Below, piece by piece: positions 1-5,788 of a stretch of 8,765 nt of DNA (within the stretch, counting starts at the first letter, position 1; each line of letters begins with the position of its first letter). The stretch spans positions 1-8,765 of the forward strand of contig JALXCS010000262.1 of NCBI GenBank assembly GCA_026990815.1, given 5' to 3'. Position numbers and translations under genes: made by a program. The stretch comes from Methylomonas sp. GTDB taxonomy: Bacteria; Pseudomonadota; Gammaproteobacteria; Methylococcales; Methylomonadaceae. The notes under the pieces are model-generated. The model searched no databases. It saw only the letters and a list, made by a program, of their open reading frames with translations, and was not told the origin of the DNA.

Positions 1-2
1 TA

Positions 3-701
3 CAAAGAAAAGTTGGTCTTAATTTATTGGAAATGCTTGGAAACCAAATTCCTACCGGTGTTGTCCTTGATCTGGGATGTGGTACAGGTTTTTTGACCAA
101 AGAACTTTCTCGAATTGCAGGTGGGAAAACAATCATTGCGATGGATATAGCTGTTCCCATGCTGGAAATAGCAAGGGGAAAAAGTGGATGTTGTTTTTTT
201 TGTGCCGATATTGAAAGGTTGCCGGTTGGGTCTGAGTCAGTCGATTGGATTTTTTCCAATTTGGCCCTGCAATGGTGTATCGATTTGCCGGAGGTTTTTT
301 TTCAGTTTCAAAGGGTACTGAAGCCTGGAGGGCAGTTTTTTTTTTCTACTTTCGGATCGAGAACGTTTCAAGAACTAAAACAGGCCTGGGCTCTGGTTGA
401 CAATTTTAGTCATGTCAATCATTTTTATAGTATTGAGGATATTCGGAGGTTTATGGAGCAAGCCGGATTAGTGATTTGCAAGATTGAAAAGATTAATCTG
501 CAATCATTTTATCCAGATGTAATCACATTAATGAAAGAAATTAAAGGCATTGGAGCCCACAATATTACTCAAAACAGAAATAGAAACCTGACCGGTAAAA
601 AACAATTGAATGATTTGATTAGTGCATATGAAAAATTCAGGGTTAATGACAAGATAGCTGCTACATTTGAAGTTATCAATGTTGCAGGGAAATTAGCATA
701 A
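3..701 (+). CDS. bioC: Malonyl-[acyl-carrier protein] O-methyltransferase BioC, 5' partial
   Basis: SAM-dependent methyltransferase that methylates the malonyl group on ACP, so that fatty acid synthesis can build the pimeloyl chain of biotin. The reading frame is open to the left edge. The residues before the first possible internal start (TTG at 27, ATG at 33) read QRKVGLNLLEML, which fits the usual BioC N-terminus (VQREVG..LLE..), so the true start lies outside the window. Visible motifs are the SAM-binding LDLGCGTG (positions 69-92), the acidic MDIA strand end, ADIERLP, the SNLALQW motif, RVLKPGG, and the family C-terminus (IGAHN, LTGKKQL, AYEKFR). About 233 residues are present, and only a short N-terminal piece should be missing. 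Its stop overlaps the bioD start by one base (TAATG), so the two are probably translationally coupled. Three T runs of 8, 8 and 10 bases lie inside the gene and encode Phe pairs and triplets in frame. The BioC assignment is firm. Confidence 0.93.
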   Translation, partial: QRKVGLNLLEMLGNQIPTGVVLDLGCGTGFLTKELSRIAGGKTIIAMDIAVPMLEIARGKSGCCFFCADIERLPVGSESVDWIFSNLALQWCIDLPEVFFQFQRVLKPGGQFFFSTFGSRTFQELKQAWALVDNFSHVNHFYSIEDIRRFMEQAGLVICKIEKINLQSFYPDVITLMKEIKGIGAHNITQNRNRNLTGKKQLNDLISAYEKFRVNDKIAATFEVINVAGKLA

Positions 702-1366
702 TGACACAGGGATATTTTATTACCGGAACTGATACTGGTGTCGGCAAAACTATAATTTCAGTTGCTTTGATGCAATATTTCAAAAATCAGGGTAAATCTG
801 TAGCAGCTATGAAACCAGTGGCCTCCGGAGCGATTTGGAAAGACGGCCAATTAGTTAATGATGATGCTTTATTTTTACAGCAGAGCGCATCGGAAAAGCT
901 GCAATATGAGTTAGTAAATCCCTATGTTTTTGAAGAGCCTGTTTCTCCGAATATAGCTGCGAAAAAGCACGGTGCAACAATTTGTTTGGACCGGGTTTTG
1001 CAAAATTTCAGTCAATTGCAGGAAAAATTTGACATGGTTATCGTTGAAGGAGTGGGAGGTTGGCTGGTTCCGCTGGATTCAAAAACTGATGTTTCTGATT
1101 TGGCGAAAATCCTGAAATTACCCGTGATTGTTGTTGTGGCAATCAGGCTGGGTTGTATTAATCATGCAAGACTAACATTCTCAGCAATCAATCAAGCTGA
1201 TGTTCCTGTGGCTGGGTGGGTTGCTAACTGTGTAGATCCAGACTTGGTGGAGCTACAAGAAAATATTCAGACCATAAAAAAAATGGTATCGGCGCCATTA
1301 TTGTCGGTTTTTCCCTATGTTCCGGAAACGAATTTGAATAAGATCGCCGGACATTTTCTTTTCTAA
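701..1366 (+). CDS. bioD: ATP-dependent dethiobiotin synthetase BioD
   Basis: Closes the ureido ring of dethiobiotin from 7,8-diaminopelargonate, CO2 and ATP, the penultimate step of biotin synthesis, in the cytoplasm. The protein has 221 residues, normal for the family. Seen directly: the N-terminal P-loop GTDTGVGKT (residues 9-17, Lys16), the substrate-binding KPVASG (Lys38), the NDD motif (53-55), NPYVFEEPVSPNIAA (73-87), VEGVGGWLVPL (115-125, Glu116), and NCVDPD near residue 176, the segment that recognises the nucleotide base in this family. The start ATG at 701 shares its A with the bioC stop TAA, so the gene is translated by coupling and belongs to the biotin operon whose earlier genes lie to the left. 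No convincing intrinsic terminator follows it. The next gene appears to have its own promoter. Confidence 0.96.
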   Translation: MTQGYFITGTDTGVGKTIISVALMQYFKNQGKSVAAMKPVASGAIWKDGQLVNDDALFLQQSASEKLQYELVNPYVFEEPVSPNIAAKKHGATICLDRVLQNFSQLQEKFDMVIVEGVGGWLVPLDSKTDVSDLAKILKLPVIVVVAIRLGCINHARLTFSAINQADVPVAGWVANCVDPDLVELQENIQTIKKMVSAPLLSVFPYVPETNLNKIAGHFLF

Positions 1367-1390
1367 CGCGAGTTGATATTGAGTTATCAG

Positions 1391-1406
1391 TGTCAAAAAA
1401 ATGACA
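1391..1406. promoter_or_regulatory. Inverted repeat TGTCA-N6-TGACA upstream of the FNR-type box
   Basis: TGTCA at 1391-1395 and TGACA at 1402-1406 are perfect inverted half-sites separated by six A. The centre (1398.5) is exactly 20 bp upstream of the centre of the FNR-type box, about two helical turns, and falls at -61.5 from the start site predicted for the hemerythrin gene. It has the overall size of a CRP/FNR-family site but not the CRP half-site TGTGA or the FNR half-site TTGAT. I cannot name a regulator. A 5-bp repeat around an A run could be chance. Confidence 0.35.
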
Positions 1407-1411
1407 TTTGT

Positions 1412-1425
1412 TTGATTTAGATCAA
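1412..1425. promoter_or_regulatory. FNR/ANR-type binding site upstream of the hemerythrin gene
   Basis: TTGAT-TTAG-ATCAA matches the FNR/ANR consensus TTGAT-N4-ATCAA at all ten specified bases. Its centre (1418.5) lies exactly 41.5 bp upstream of position 1460, the start site predicted from the CATAAT element at 1448-1453. This is the class II activator position. The downstream gene encodes an O2-binding protein, so activation under low oxygen by an FNR-family regulator is the natural reading. The regulator itself is not in this window. Confidence 0.75.
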
Positions 1426-1447
1426 AAAGCATTTCCGGTTTCGTGTT

Positions 1448-1460
1448 CATAATGCAGGCT
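1448..1460 (+). promoter_or_regulatory. Probable hemerythrin promoter: -10 element CATAAT and start site near 1460
   Basis: CATAAT at 1448-1453 matches the sigma-70 -10 consensus at five of six bases. The hexamer 17 bp upstream (1425-1430, AAAAGC) is a poor -35 element, as expected for a promoter that depends on an activator bound at -41.5. The transcript would begin near 1460, giving a leader of about 37 nt before the ATG. This is inferred from sequence only. Confidence 0.6.
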
Positions 1461-1496
1461 CTTTTTGATAACAATTAATAAAACACCGGAGGAAAT

Positions 1497-1895
1497 ATGT
1501 CATTAATTACTTGGACACAAGAACAGTTTGGTACAAACGTGGGATTTGCTGATAATGAACATAAAGATATTTTTGCCAGCCTGAATAAGCTCTATGATCT
1601 GGCGACTGGTGGAGCAGACAGAAGCGAAATAGGTGCAGAGCTTGATAATTTAATAAATATTGTTGTCGAGCACTTTGCACATGAAGAACGGGAAATGGAA
1701 GCCAAAGGTTTTGGCGGGTTAGCTGCGCACAAAGCAGAACATGATGCTTTGGTTAGTACCTGTGCGGATTTACAGGCGAAATTCAAGGCAGGTCAAGCTG
1801 ATGTGACTGAGGAAACGGGTGCAATGGTTAAAAGCTGGCTTGAGAACCATATTCCTACATTTGATTTTGCTTACAGCGATGCATTGAATAGCTAA
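1497..1895 (+). CDS. Bacteriohemerythrin, single-domain O2-binding protein
   Basis: A 132-residue cytoplasmic four-helix-bundle protein that binds O2 reversibly at a non-heme di-iron centre. All seven family ligands are present: His22, His59 and Glu63 (HFAHE), His78 and His82 (HKAEH), His118 and Asp123 (HIPTFD). The N-terminus (ITWTQEQFGTNVGFADNEH) and overall length match stand-alone bacteriohemerythrins of methanotrophs such as Methylococcus capsulatus, from memory. There is no signal peptide and no fused signalling domain, so an O2 carrier or store is more likely than a chemosensor. The start is well supported by GGAGGA at 1488-1493. The gene appears to be its own transcription unit: it has an FNR-type promoter upstream and a strong terminator 157 nt past its stop. 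It sits just upstream of the oxidase genes, in the same direction. Delivery of O2 to an oxidase or to methane monooxygenase is inference. Confidence 0.93.
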   Translation: MSLITWTQEQFGTNVGFADNEHKDIFASLNKLYDLATGGADRSEIGAELDNLINIVVEHFAHEEREMEAKGFGGLAAHKAEHDALVSTCADLQAKFKAGQADVTEETGAMVKSWLENHIPTFDFAYSDALNS

Positions 1896-2051
1896 GGGAA
1901 TTATTTTGTTCGTTATTGTTCTTTAGATTATTCAAATCTATAGAATTTTTTTAATGGATGATTATTAACTGATTTACTGGTATACGTGATTCAAACCTAT
2001 GTAATTCAATAGAAATCAAAAAAATAATTCAATAATGAACTAAAATATATC
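1896..2051 (+). other. Long 3' untranslated stretch of the hemerythrin transcript
   Basis: AT-rich sequence with no coding potential that I can see (only frames of a few codons). It contains a weak hairpin, TAGATT/AATCTA at 1924-1940, followed within a few bases by a T run (1946-1952). This could act as a first, inefficient terminator for the hemerythrin gene. A weak sigma-70-like pair (TTGTTC at 1916-1921, TATAGA at 1939-1944, 17-bp spacing) overlaps it and could start a transcript of about 135 nt ending at the strong terminator. Neither reading is established. Confidence 0.35.
2002..2034. repeat. Two copies of the 10-mer TAATTCAATA
   Basis: TAATTCAATA occurs at 2002-2011 and again at 2025-2034, 23 bp apart in direct orientation. 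Both lie in the AT-rich stretch before the terminator. The copies are too short and too AT-rich to assign a role, and chance is a real possibility. Confidence 0.25.
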
Positions 2052-2085
2052 AGGTCTGTGAGAAGAAATTTCACAGACCTTTTTT
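2052..2085 (+). terminator. Strong Rho-independent terminator after the hemerythrin gene
   Basis: AGGTCTGTGA at 2052-2061 pairs perfectly over 10 bp with TCACAGACCT at 2071-2080, and the stem runs straight into a run of six T. It separates the hemerythrin transcript from the cytochrome oxidase operon. Confidence 0.93.
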
Positions 2086-2099
2086 ATGTTTTAGAAAGA

Positions 2100-2115
2100 C
2101 ATAAAATATTTTATG
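2100..2115. promoter_or_regulatory. 16-bp perfect palindrome CATAAAATATTTTATG upstream of coxB
   Basis: Every base of 2100-2115 is symmetric. The centre (2107.5) lies exactly 41.5 bp upstream of position 2149, the start site predicted from a TAGAAT -10-like hexamer at 2137-2142. This is the same geometry as the FNR-type box before the hemerythrin gene, although the sequence is not an FNR or CRP site. An activator operator for the cox operon is possible. AT-richness raises the chance of accidental symmetry, and I cannot name the regulator. Confidence 0.45.
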
Positions 2116-2136
2116 GTATCAAAGGTCCTCATAGGT

Positions 2137-2149
2137 TAGAATTACTAAA
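2137..2149 (+). promoter_or_regulatory. Possible cox operon promoter (-10 TAGAAT)
   Basis: TAGAAT at 2137-2142 matches the -10 consensus at five of six bases. No good -35 hexamer lies 16-18 bp upstream, because that space abuts the 16-bp palindrome. A start near 2149 would give a leader of about 111 nt before the coxB GTG. The leader holds a small hairpin (TGAGTT 2178-2183 with AACTCA 2193-2198). Confidence 0.4.
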
Positions 2150-2244
2150 TTTGCTTGTGCTGGACTCGTTGTTTTGTTGAGTTATGGAAGGAAACTCACG
2201 CGAGAGCAAGGCTCATACAGAATTTCAAGAGTTTACAACTATAA

Positions 2245-2252
2245 AGAGGAGA
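2245..2252 (+). promoter_or_regulatory. Ribosome binding site that selects the GTG start of coxB
   Basis: AGAGGAGA is a strong Shine-Dalgarno match. From its GGAG core there are 8 nt to the GTG at 2260, but 14 nt to the in-frame ATG at 2266. The GTG start is therefore preferred. Confidence 0.75.
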
Positions 2253-2259
2253 TTACTCC

Positions 2260-3417
2260 GTGAAAATGACTAGGCAATTAATCGCTGGTATGGCCCTAAT
2301 GGTATCCAGTCTGGGAACTGCTTATGCTGATTACCCCCTTAATTTAATGAAAGGGGTGACAGAACAAAGTAATGAAATCTACGATCTCCATATGTTGATT
2401 TTGTGGATTTGTGTTTTTGTTGGCGTAGCAGTTTTTGGAACCATGTTCTATTCGATTTATCATCACAGAAAATCAAAAGGACATGAGGCAGCTCAATTTC
2501 ATGAAAGTACCAAAGTGGAAATTATCTGGACCATAATTCCAACAATCATTTTGGTTAGCATGGCAATTCCAGCTACTAAAACTTTGTTGACGCTTGATGA
2601 TGTTGAAGATTCAGAAATGACCATAAAGATCACCGGATGGCAATGGAAATGGCAATACGAATATCTTGATGAAGAGCCTAGTTTTTTCAGTAACCTGGAC
2701 GCTGCCAGCAATGAAGCCCGGCAAGTAGGTTCCGGAATTGATCCAACAACTATTCCAAATTATCTGCTGGATGTCGATAAGCCATTAGTTGTGCCAATTC
2801 ATACAAAAATCAGGTTTTTGTTTACTGCCGGTGACGTTCTTCACTCTTGGTGGGTGCCTGATCTAGGTTGGAAAAAAGACACCATTCCTGGATTTATCAC
2901 CGAAGCTTGGACCTATATTGAAAAACCTGGTGTTTATCGCGGACAATGTGCTGAATTGTGTGGTAAAGATCATGGTTTCATGCCGATTGTAGTGGTTGCT
3001 CTGGAAAAAGATGAATATGAGGACTGGCTGGATAATTATCCGGACAATGGTGCGGCAAGCTATCCTGATGGAACTTGGGCCGCACAAGCTGTCTGTACCG
3101 GTTCTGAATGCACTAAAGACGAATTGATGCAAATTGGTGAAACTGTTTATACCAATAATTGTGCTTCTTGCCACATGCCTGGCGGCGAGGGAATTCCGGG
3201 AACTTTTCCAGCAATTTCTGGTAGTTCAGTAGTAACAGGTGATATTGAAGGTCAAATTGACTTGATGCTAAAAGGAAAAGGTATGATGCCTGCTTTTGAT
3301 CAAAGTATCAGTGATCTGGAATTTGCGGCTGTCGTTACCTACACAAGAAATGCTTTAGGTAATAATGTAGGCGATTTGGTTCAGCCGGGAAAAATTACTG
3401 AATTGAAATCTAAATAA
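2260..3417 (+). CDS. coxB: Cytochrome c oxidase subunit II with C-terminal cytochrome c domain (caa3 type)
   Basis: Subunit II takes electrons from cytochrome c and passes them to subunit I through the binuclear CuA centre on the outer face of the cytoplasmic membrane. Reading the 385 residues in order: a signal peptide probably cleaved after Ala-Tyr-Ala23; two membrane helices near 43-64 and 88-108; an aromatic GWQWKWQYEY segment; and the cupredoxin domain with CuA ligands His195 (LHSWW), Cys230, Glu232, Cys234, His238 and Met241 (CAELCGKDHGFM). A linker carries Cys279 and Cys284, a possible disulfide. A class I cytochrome c domain follows, with heme motif CASCH (301-305) and probable axial Met343 (GMMPAF). 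The fused heme domain makes the enzyme caa3-like in architecture, as in many gammaproteobacterial oxidases. The start is GTG at 2260. It is the first structural gene of the oxidase operon, 56 bp before coxA. Confidence 0.97.
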   Translation: MKMTRQLIAGMALMVSSLGTAYADYPLNLMKGVTEQSNEIYDLHMLILWICVFVGVAVFGTMFYSIYHHRKSKGHEAAQFHESTKVEIIWTIIPTIILVSMAIPATKTLLTLDDVEDSEMTIKITGWQWKWQYEYLDEEPSFFSNLDAASNEARQVGSGIDPTTIPNYLLDVDKPLVVPIHTKIRFLFTAGDVLHSWWVPDLGWKKDTIPGFITEAWTYIEKPGVYRGQCAELCGKDHGFMPIVVVALEKDEYEDWLDNYPDNGAASYPDGTWAAQAVCTGSECTKDELMQIGETVYTNNCASCHMPGGEGIPGTFPAISGSSVVTGDIEGQIDLMLKGKGMMPAFDQSISDLEFAAVVTYTRNALGNNVGDLVQPGKITELKSK

Positions 3418-3473
3418 AAAAATGTCTTGTGAAACTGAAAGTAAATTATTGATTATTAATTGAGGTATTTATT

Positions 3474-5081
3474 ATGTCTGCGGTAGTGACAGAACACGAC
3501 GATCATCATGATCACGGACCTGCAAAGGGTCTTTTAAGGTGGGTATTTACCACTAACCACAAAGATATTGGAACCTTGTATCTGGTATTTGCTTTGGCAA
3601 TGTTCTTTGTTGGTGGAGCTATGGCTATGATTATCAGGTCAGAGCTTTTTCAGCCAGGGATGCAGTTTGTAGAACCACAGTTCTTTAATTCCATGACCAC
3701 CATGCATGCTTTAGTCATGGTATTTGGTGCGGTCATGCCTGCTTTTGTCGGTTTGGCAAACTGGATGATTCCGATGATGATTGGTGCGCCCGATATGGCT
3801 TTGCCCAGAATGAATAACATGAGTTTCTGGGTTTTGGTTGCCGGGGTATTACTGCTAGCCAGTACACTATTTATGGAAGGTGGTGCACCAGCTTCTGGTT
3901 GGACACTATATCCTCCGTTAGTACTTCAGACGGGTGATGCGTTGCCATTTGCGATTTTTTCTGTGCATTTATTGGGTATTTCCTCCATCATGGGTGCGAT
4001 TAATATTATTGCAACAATCTTTAATATGCGTGCTCCTGGCATGACTTTGATGAAAATGCCATTATTTGTCTGGACCTGGTTGATTACTGCATTTTTATTA
4101 ATTGCTGTAATGCCAGTTTTTGCAGGTGGTGTGACCATGTTGTTGACGGACAGATTTTTTGATACCAGTTTCTTTGATGCAGCTGGCGGAGGTGATCCCG
4201 TTTTATACCAGCATATCTTTTGGTTTTTTGGTCATCCCGAAGTTTACATCATGATTTTGCCAACTTTTGGCGTTGCATCAACTATTATTCCTGTTTTTGC
4301 ACGGAAGCCATTATTTGGATATAGTTCTATGGTTGTTGCTACCATTGGTATTGCTTTTTTATCTTTTATCGTTTGGGCCCATCACATGTTTACAGTTGGC
4401 ATGCCTATGGCAGGTGAATTATATTTCATGTATGCCACCATGTTGATAGCAATTCCTACTGCTGTAAAAATTTTCAACTGGACGGCTACCATGTGGAAAG
4501 GTTCAATGACGTTTGAGACGCCAATGCTGTTTTGTATTGCTTTTGTGGTGCTGTTTACCATCGGCGGTTTTACCGGTTTGATGATGGCTTTGGCACCGCT
4601 GGATTTTCAGTATCATGACACTTATTTTATCGTTGCCCATTTTCATTACACGTTGGTACCTGCTTCTATTTTTGTTTTGCAAGCCGCTGCCTATTACTGG
4701 TTGCCAAAATGGACAGGGCATATGTATAACGAAAAATTAGGGCAATTGCATTTTTGGTTATCGGTGATATCCGTCAATATTTTGTTTTTTCCTCAACATT
4801 TTCTTGGTTTGGCGGGAATGCCCAGAAGAATTCCTGATTATGCAGTCCAATTTGCTGACTGGAATATGATTTCAAGTATAGGCGCTTTTATTTATGGATT
4901 TAGTCAGCTAATCTTCTTGTATATTGTGATTCAAACCATCAGACAAGGAACTGGCGAGAAAGTAACTGACGAAGTATGGGAAGATGCAAAGAAACATGGT
5001 CTGGAATGGCACTTGCCTTCACCGCCTCCTTATCATACTTTTACAACTCCACCAAAAGTTATTCCTACTGAACATATTTAG
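3474..5081 (+). CDS. coxA: Cytochrome c oxidase subunit I, A1-type heme-copper oxidase
   Basis: Catalytic subunit that reduces O2 to water at the heme a3-CuB site and pumps protons. The protein has 535 residues and the twelve-helix pattern of the family. Seen: heme a ligands His78 and His391; heme a3 ligand His389 (HFHYT); CuB ligands His254, His303 and His304; Tyr258 of HPEVY, which forms the His-Tyr cross-link; Glu256 at the end of the D proton channel; Asp107 at its entrance with the NN pair nearby (PDMALPRMNN); and Lys332 of the K channel (TAVKIFNW). These mark a type A1, proton-pumping enzyme. The first 16 residues are rich in His and Asp (EHDDHHDHG). GAGGT at 3462-3466, 7 nt before the ATG, fixes the start. 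The gene is followed by an 11-bp inverted repeat that covers the start of the next small gene. Confidence 0.98.
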   Translation: MSAVVTEHDDHHDHGPAKGLLRWVFTTNHKDIGTLYLVFALAMFFVGGAMAMIIRSELFQPGMQFVEPQFFNSMTTMHALVMVFGAVMPAFVGLANWMIPMMIGAPDMALPRMNNMSFWVLVAGVLLLASTLFMEGGAPASGWTLYPPLVLQTGDALPFAIFSVHLLGISSIMGAINIIATIFNMRAPGMTLMKMPLFVWTWLITAFLLIAVMPVFAGGVTMLLTDRFFDTSFFDAAGGGDPVLYQHIFWFFGHPEVYIMILPTFGVASTIIPVFARKPLFGYSSMVVATIGIAFLSFIVWAHHMFTVGMPMAGELYFMYATMLIAIPTAVKIFNWTATMWKGSMTFETPMLFCIAFVVLFTIGGFTGLMMALAPLDFQYHDTYFIVAHFHYTLVPASIFVLQAAAYYWLPKWTGHMYNEKLGQLHFWLSVISVNILFFPQHFLGLAGMPRRIPDYAVQFADWNMISSIGAFIYGFSQLIFLYIVIQTIRQGTGEKVTDEVWEDAKKHGLEWHLPSPPPYHTFTTPPKVIPTEHI

Positions 5082-5089
5082 AGGAAAAT

Positions 5090-5127
5090 TACTCATCCTG
5101 TTTCAAGTGAATGATTCAGGATGAGTA
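5090..5127 (+). repeat. Perfect 11-bp inverted repeat between coxA and the small membrane-protein gene
   Basis: TACTCATCCTG at 5090-5100 pairs perfectly with CAGGATGAGTA at 5117-5127, leaving a 16-nt loop. In the mRNA the 3' arm contains the AGG and the ATG at 5121 of the next gene, so the fold would hide that start. No T run follows on the plus strand, so it is not a standard terminator. It could slow translation of the assembly genes, protect the 3' end of coxBA mRNA, or mark a processing site. Confidence 0.8.
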
Positions 5128-5231
5128 GCATAATGAAAAGAAAAAAGAAAAATATTCTGGTTGCAGTTATCTTAATTGTTATTGCAACGGTAATTTATGT
5201 ATTAGCTGTTATGAAAGCAATTTCACAATGA
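5121..5231 (+). CDS. 36-residue single-pass membrane protein, cytochrome oxidase small assembly protein-like
   Basis: A short reading frame of 36 residues: MSSIMKRKKKN, then one hydrophobic helix (about residues 12-31), then a short tail ending AISQ. The basic KRKKK before the helix predicts an inside N-terminus. Two things support a real gene: its TGA stop overlaps the ctaG ATG as ATGA (5228-5231), the usual coupled arrangement, and many beta- and gammaproteobacterial cox operons carry a tiny single-helix gene at this position. An in-frame stop at 5112-5114 limits the start to ATG 5121 or ATG 5133. Neither has a strong Shine-Dalgarno site, and AGGA at 5118-5121 could serve the second. The 11-bp inverted repeat covers this start. 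A role in CuB or oxidase assembly beside CtaG is inferred from position only. Confidence 0.7.
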   Translation: MSSIMKRKKKNILVAVILIVIATVIYVLAVMKAISQ

Positions 5232-5773
5232 GGGACTCAATCGATCAAAAAAATATTAAATTAGTCAAGAAGTTGCTACTTGTTGTATTAGCAATGTTTG
5301 GTTTTGGCTATGCCTTGGTGCCAATTTATGATGTTTTTTGTGATATTACCGGACTAAATGGCAAGGTTGAGTTAAGTGCCGCTAATGAGGGGCAATATGA
5401 AATTGATCCAAGTCGTGAAATTTCCGTGGAGTTTATAACCTCATTAAATGAAACAACTCCAATGAAATTCCGGGCAATCACAAAAAAGTTAAAAATCCAT
5501 CCTGGTGAATATTATACAGTTAATTTTTTTGCCGAAAATATGACTGATAAACCCATGATATCCCAGGCAATACCTAGTATTTCGCCGGGTGCGGCTGCAG
5601 AATATTTTCATAAATCAGAGTGTTTTTGTTTCACGGAACAAAAATTTGCTGCTCATGAAAGCAAAACCATGCCAGTTCGGTTTGTCGTTGATCCTGCCAT
5701 TCCGGACAGATATAAAACAATAACATTGGCGTATACATTTTTTGATAACACTGACAAAACAGTAAAAAACTAG
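5228..5773 (+). CDS. ctaG: Cytochrome c oxidase assembly protein CtaG/Cox11 (copper delivery to CuB)
   Basis: Membrane-anchored copper chaperone that loads CuB of subunit I. The 181-residue protein has a short basic N-terminus, one membrane helix (about 15-33), and a periplasmic immunoglobulin-like domain. The Cox11 signatures are present: VPIYDVFCDITGLNGK just after the helix (with Cys38) and the copper-binding pair Cys132 and Cys134 in ECFCFTEQ, followed by the MPVRFVVDP strand. The length is normal for the family. The ATG at 5228 overlaps the stop of the preceding 36-residue gene (ATGA) and has no strong ribosome site of its own, so it is probably translated by re-initiation. Its stop is 15 bp before coxC. 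This is the Cox11-type CtaG, not the unrelated Bacillus CtaG. Confidence 0.96.
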   Translation: MRDSIDQKNIKLVKKLLLVVLAMFGFGYALVPIYDVFCDITGLNGKVELSAANEGQYEIDPSREISVEFITSLNETTPMKFRAITKKLKIHPGEYYTVNFFAENMTDKPMISQAIPSISPGAAAEYFHKSECFCFTEQKFAAHESKTMPVRFVVDPAIPDRYKTITLAYTFFDNTDKTVKN

Positions 5774-5788
5774 AAATAGGGGAAAGAT

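Noticed and set aside
27..35. TTG at 27 or ATG at 33 as the start of bioC
   Set aside because: The frame is open to the left edge, and the residues encoded before these codons fit the conserved BioC N-terminus, so the gene is truncated by the window.
1391..1413. TGTCA/TGACA repeat followed by TTTGTTT as a terminator for bioD
   Set aside because: The stem is only 5 bp around an A loop and the following T-rich stretch is interrupted, which is too weak for an intrinsic terminator.
2240..2245. TATAAA as the -10 element of a coxB promoter
   Set aside because: No -35 element lies at the right spacing, and transcription would begin inside the coxB ribosome binding site.
5090..5127. Inverted repeat after coxA as a Rho-independent terminator
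   Set aside because: No T run follows the 3' arm on the plus strand, and the next genes of the cluster depend on read-through.
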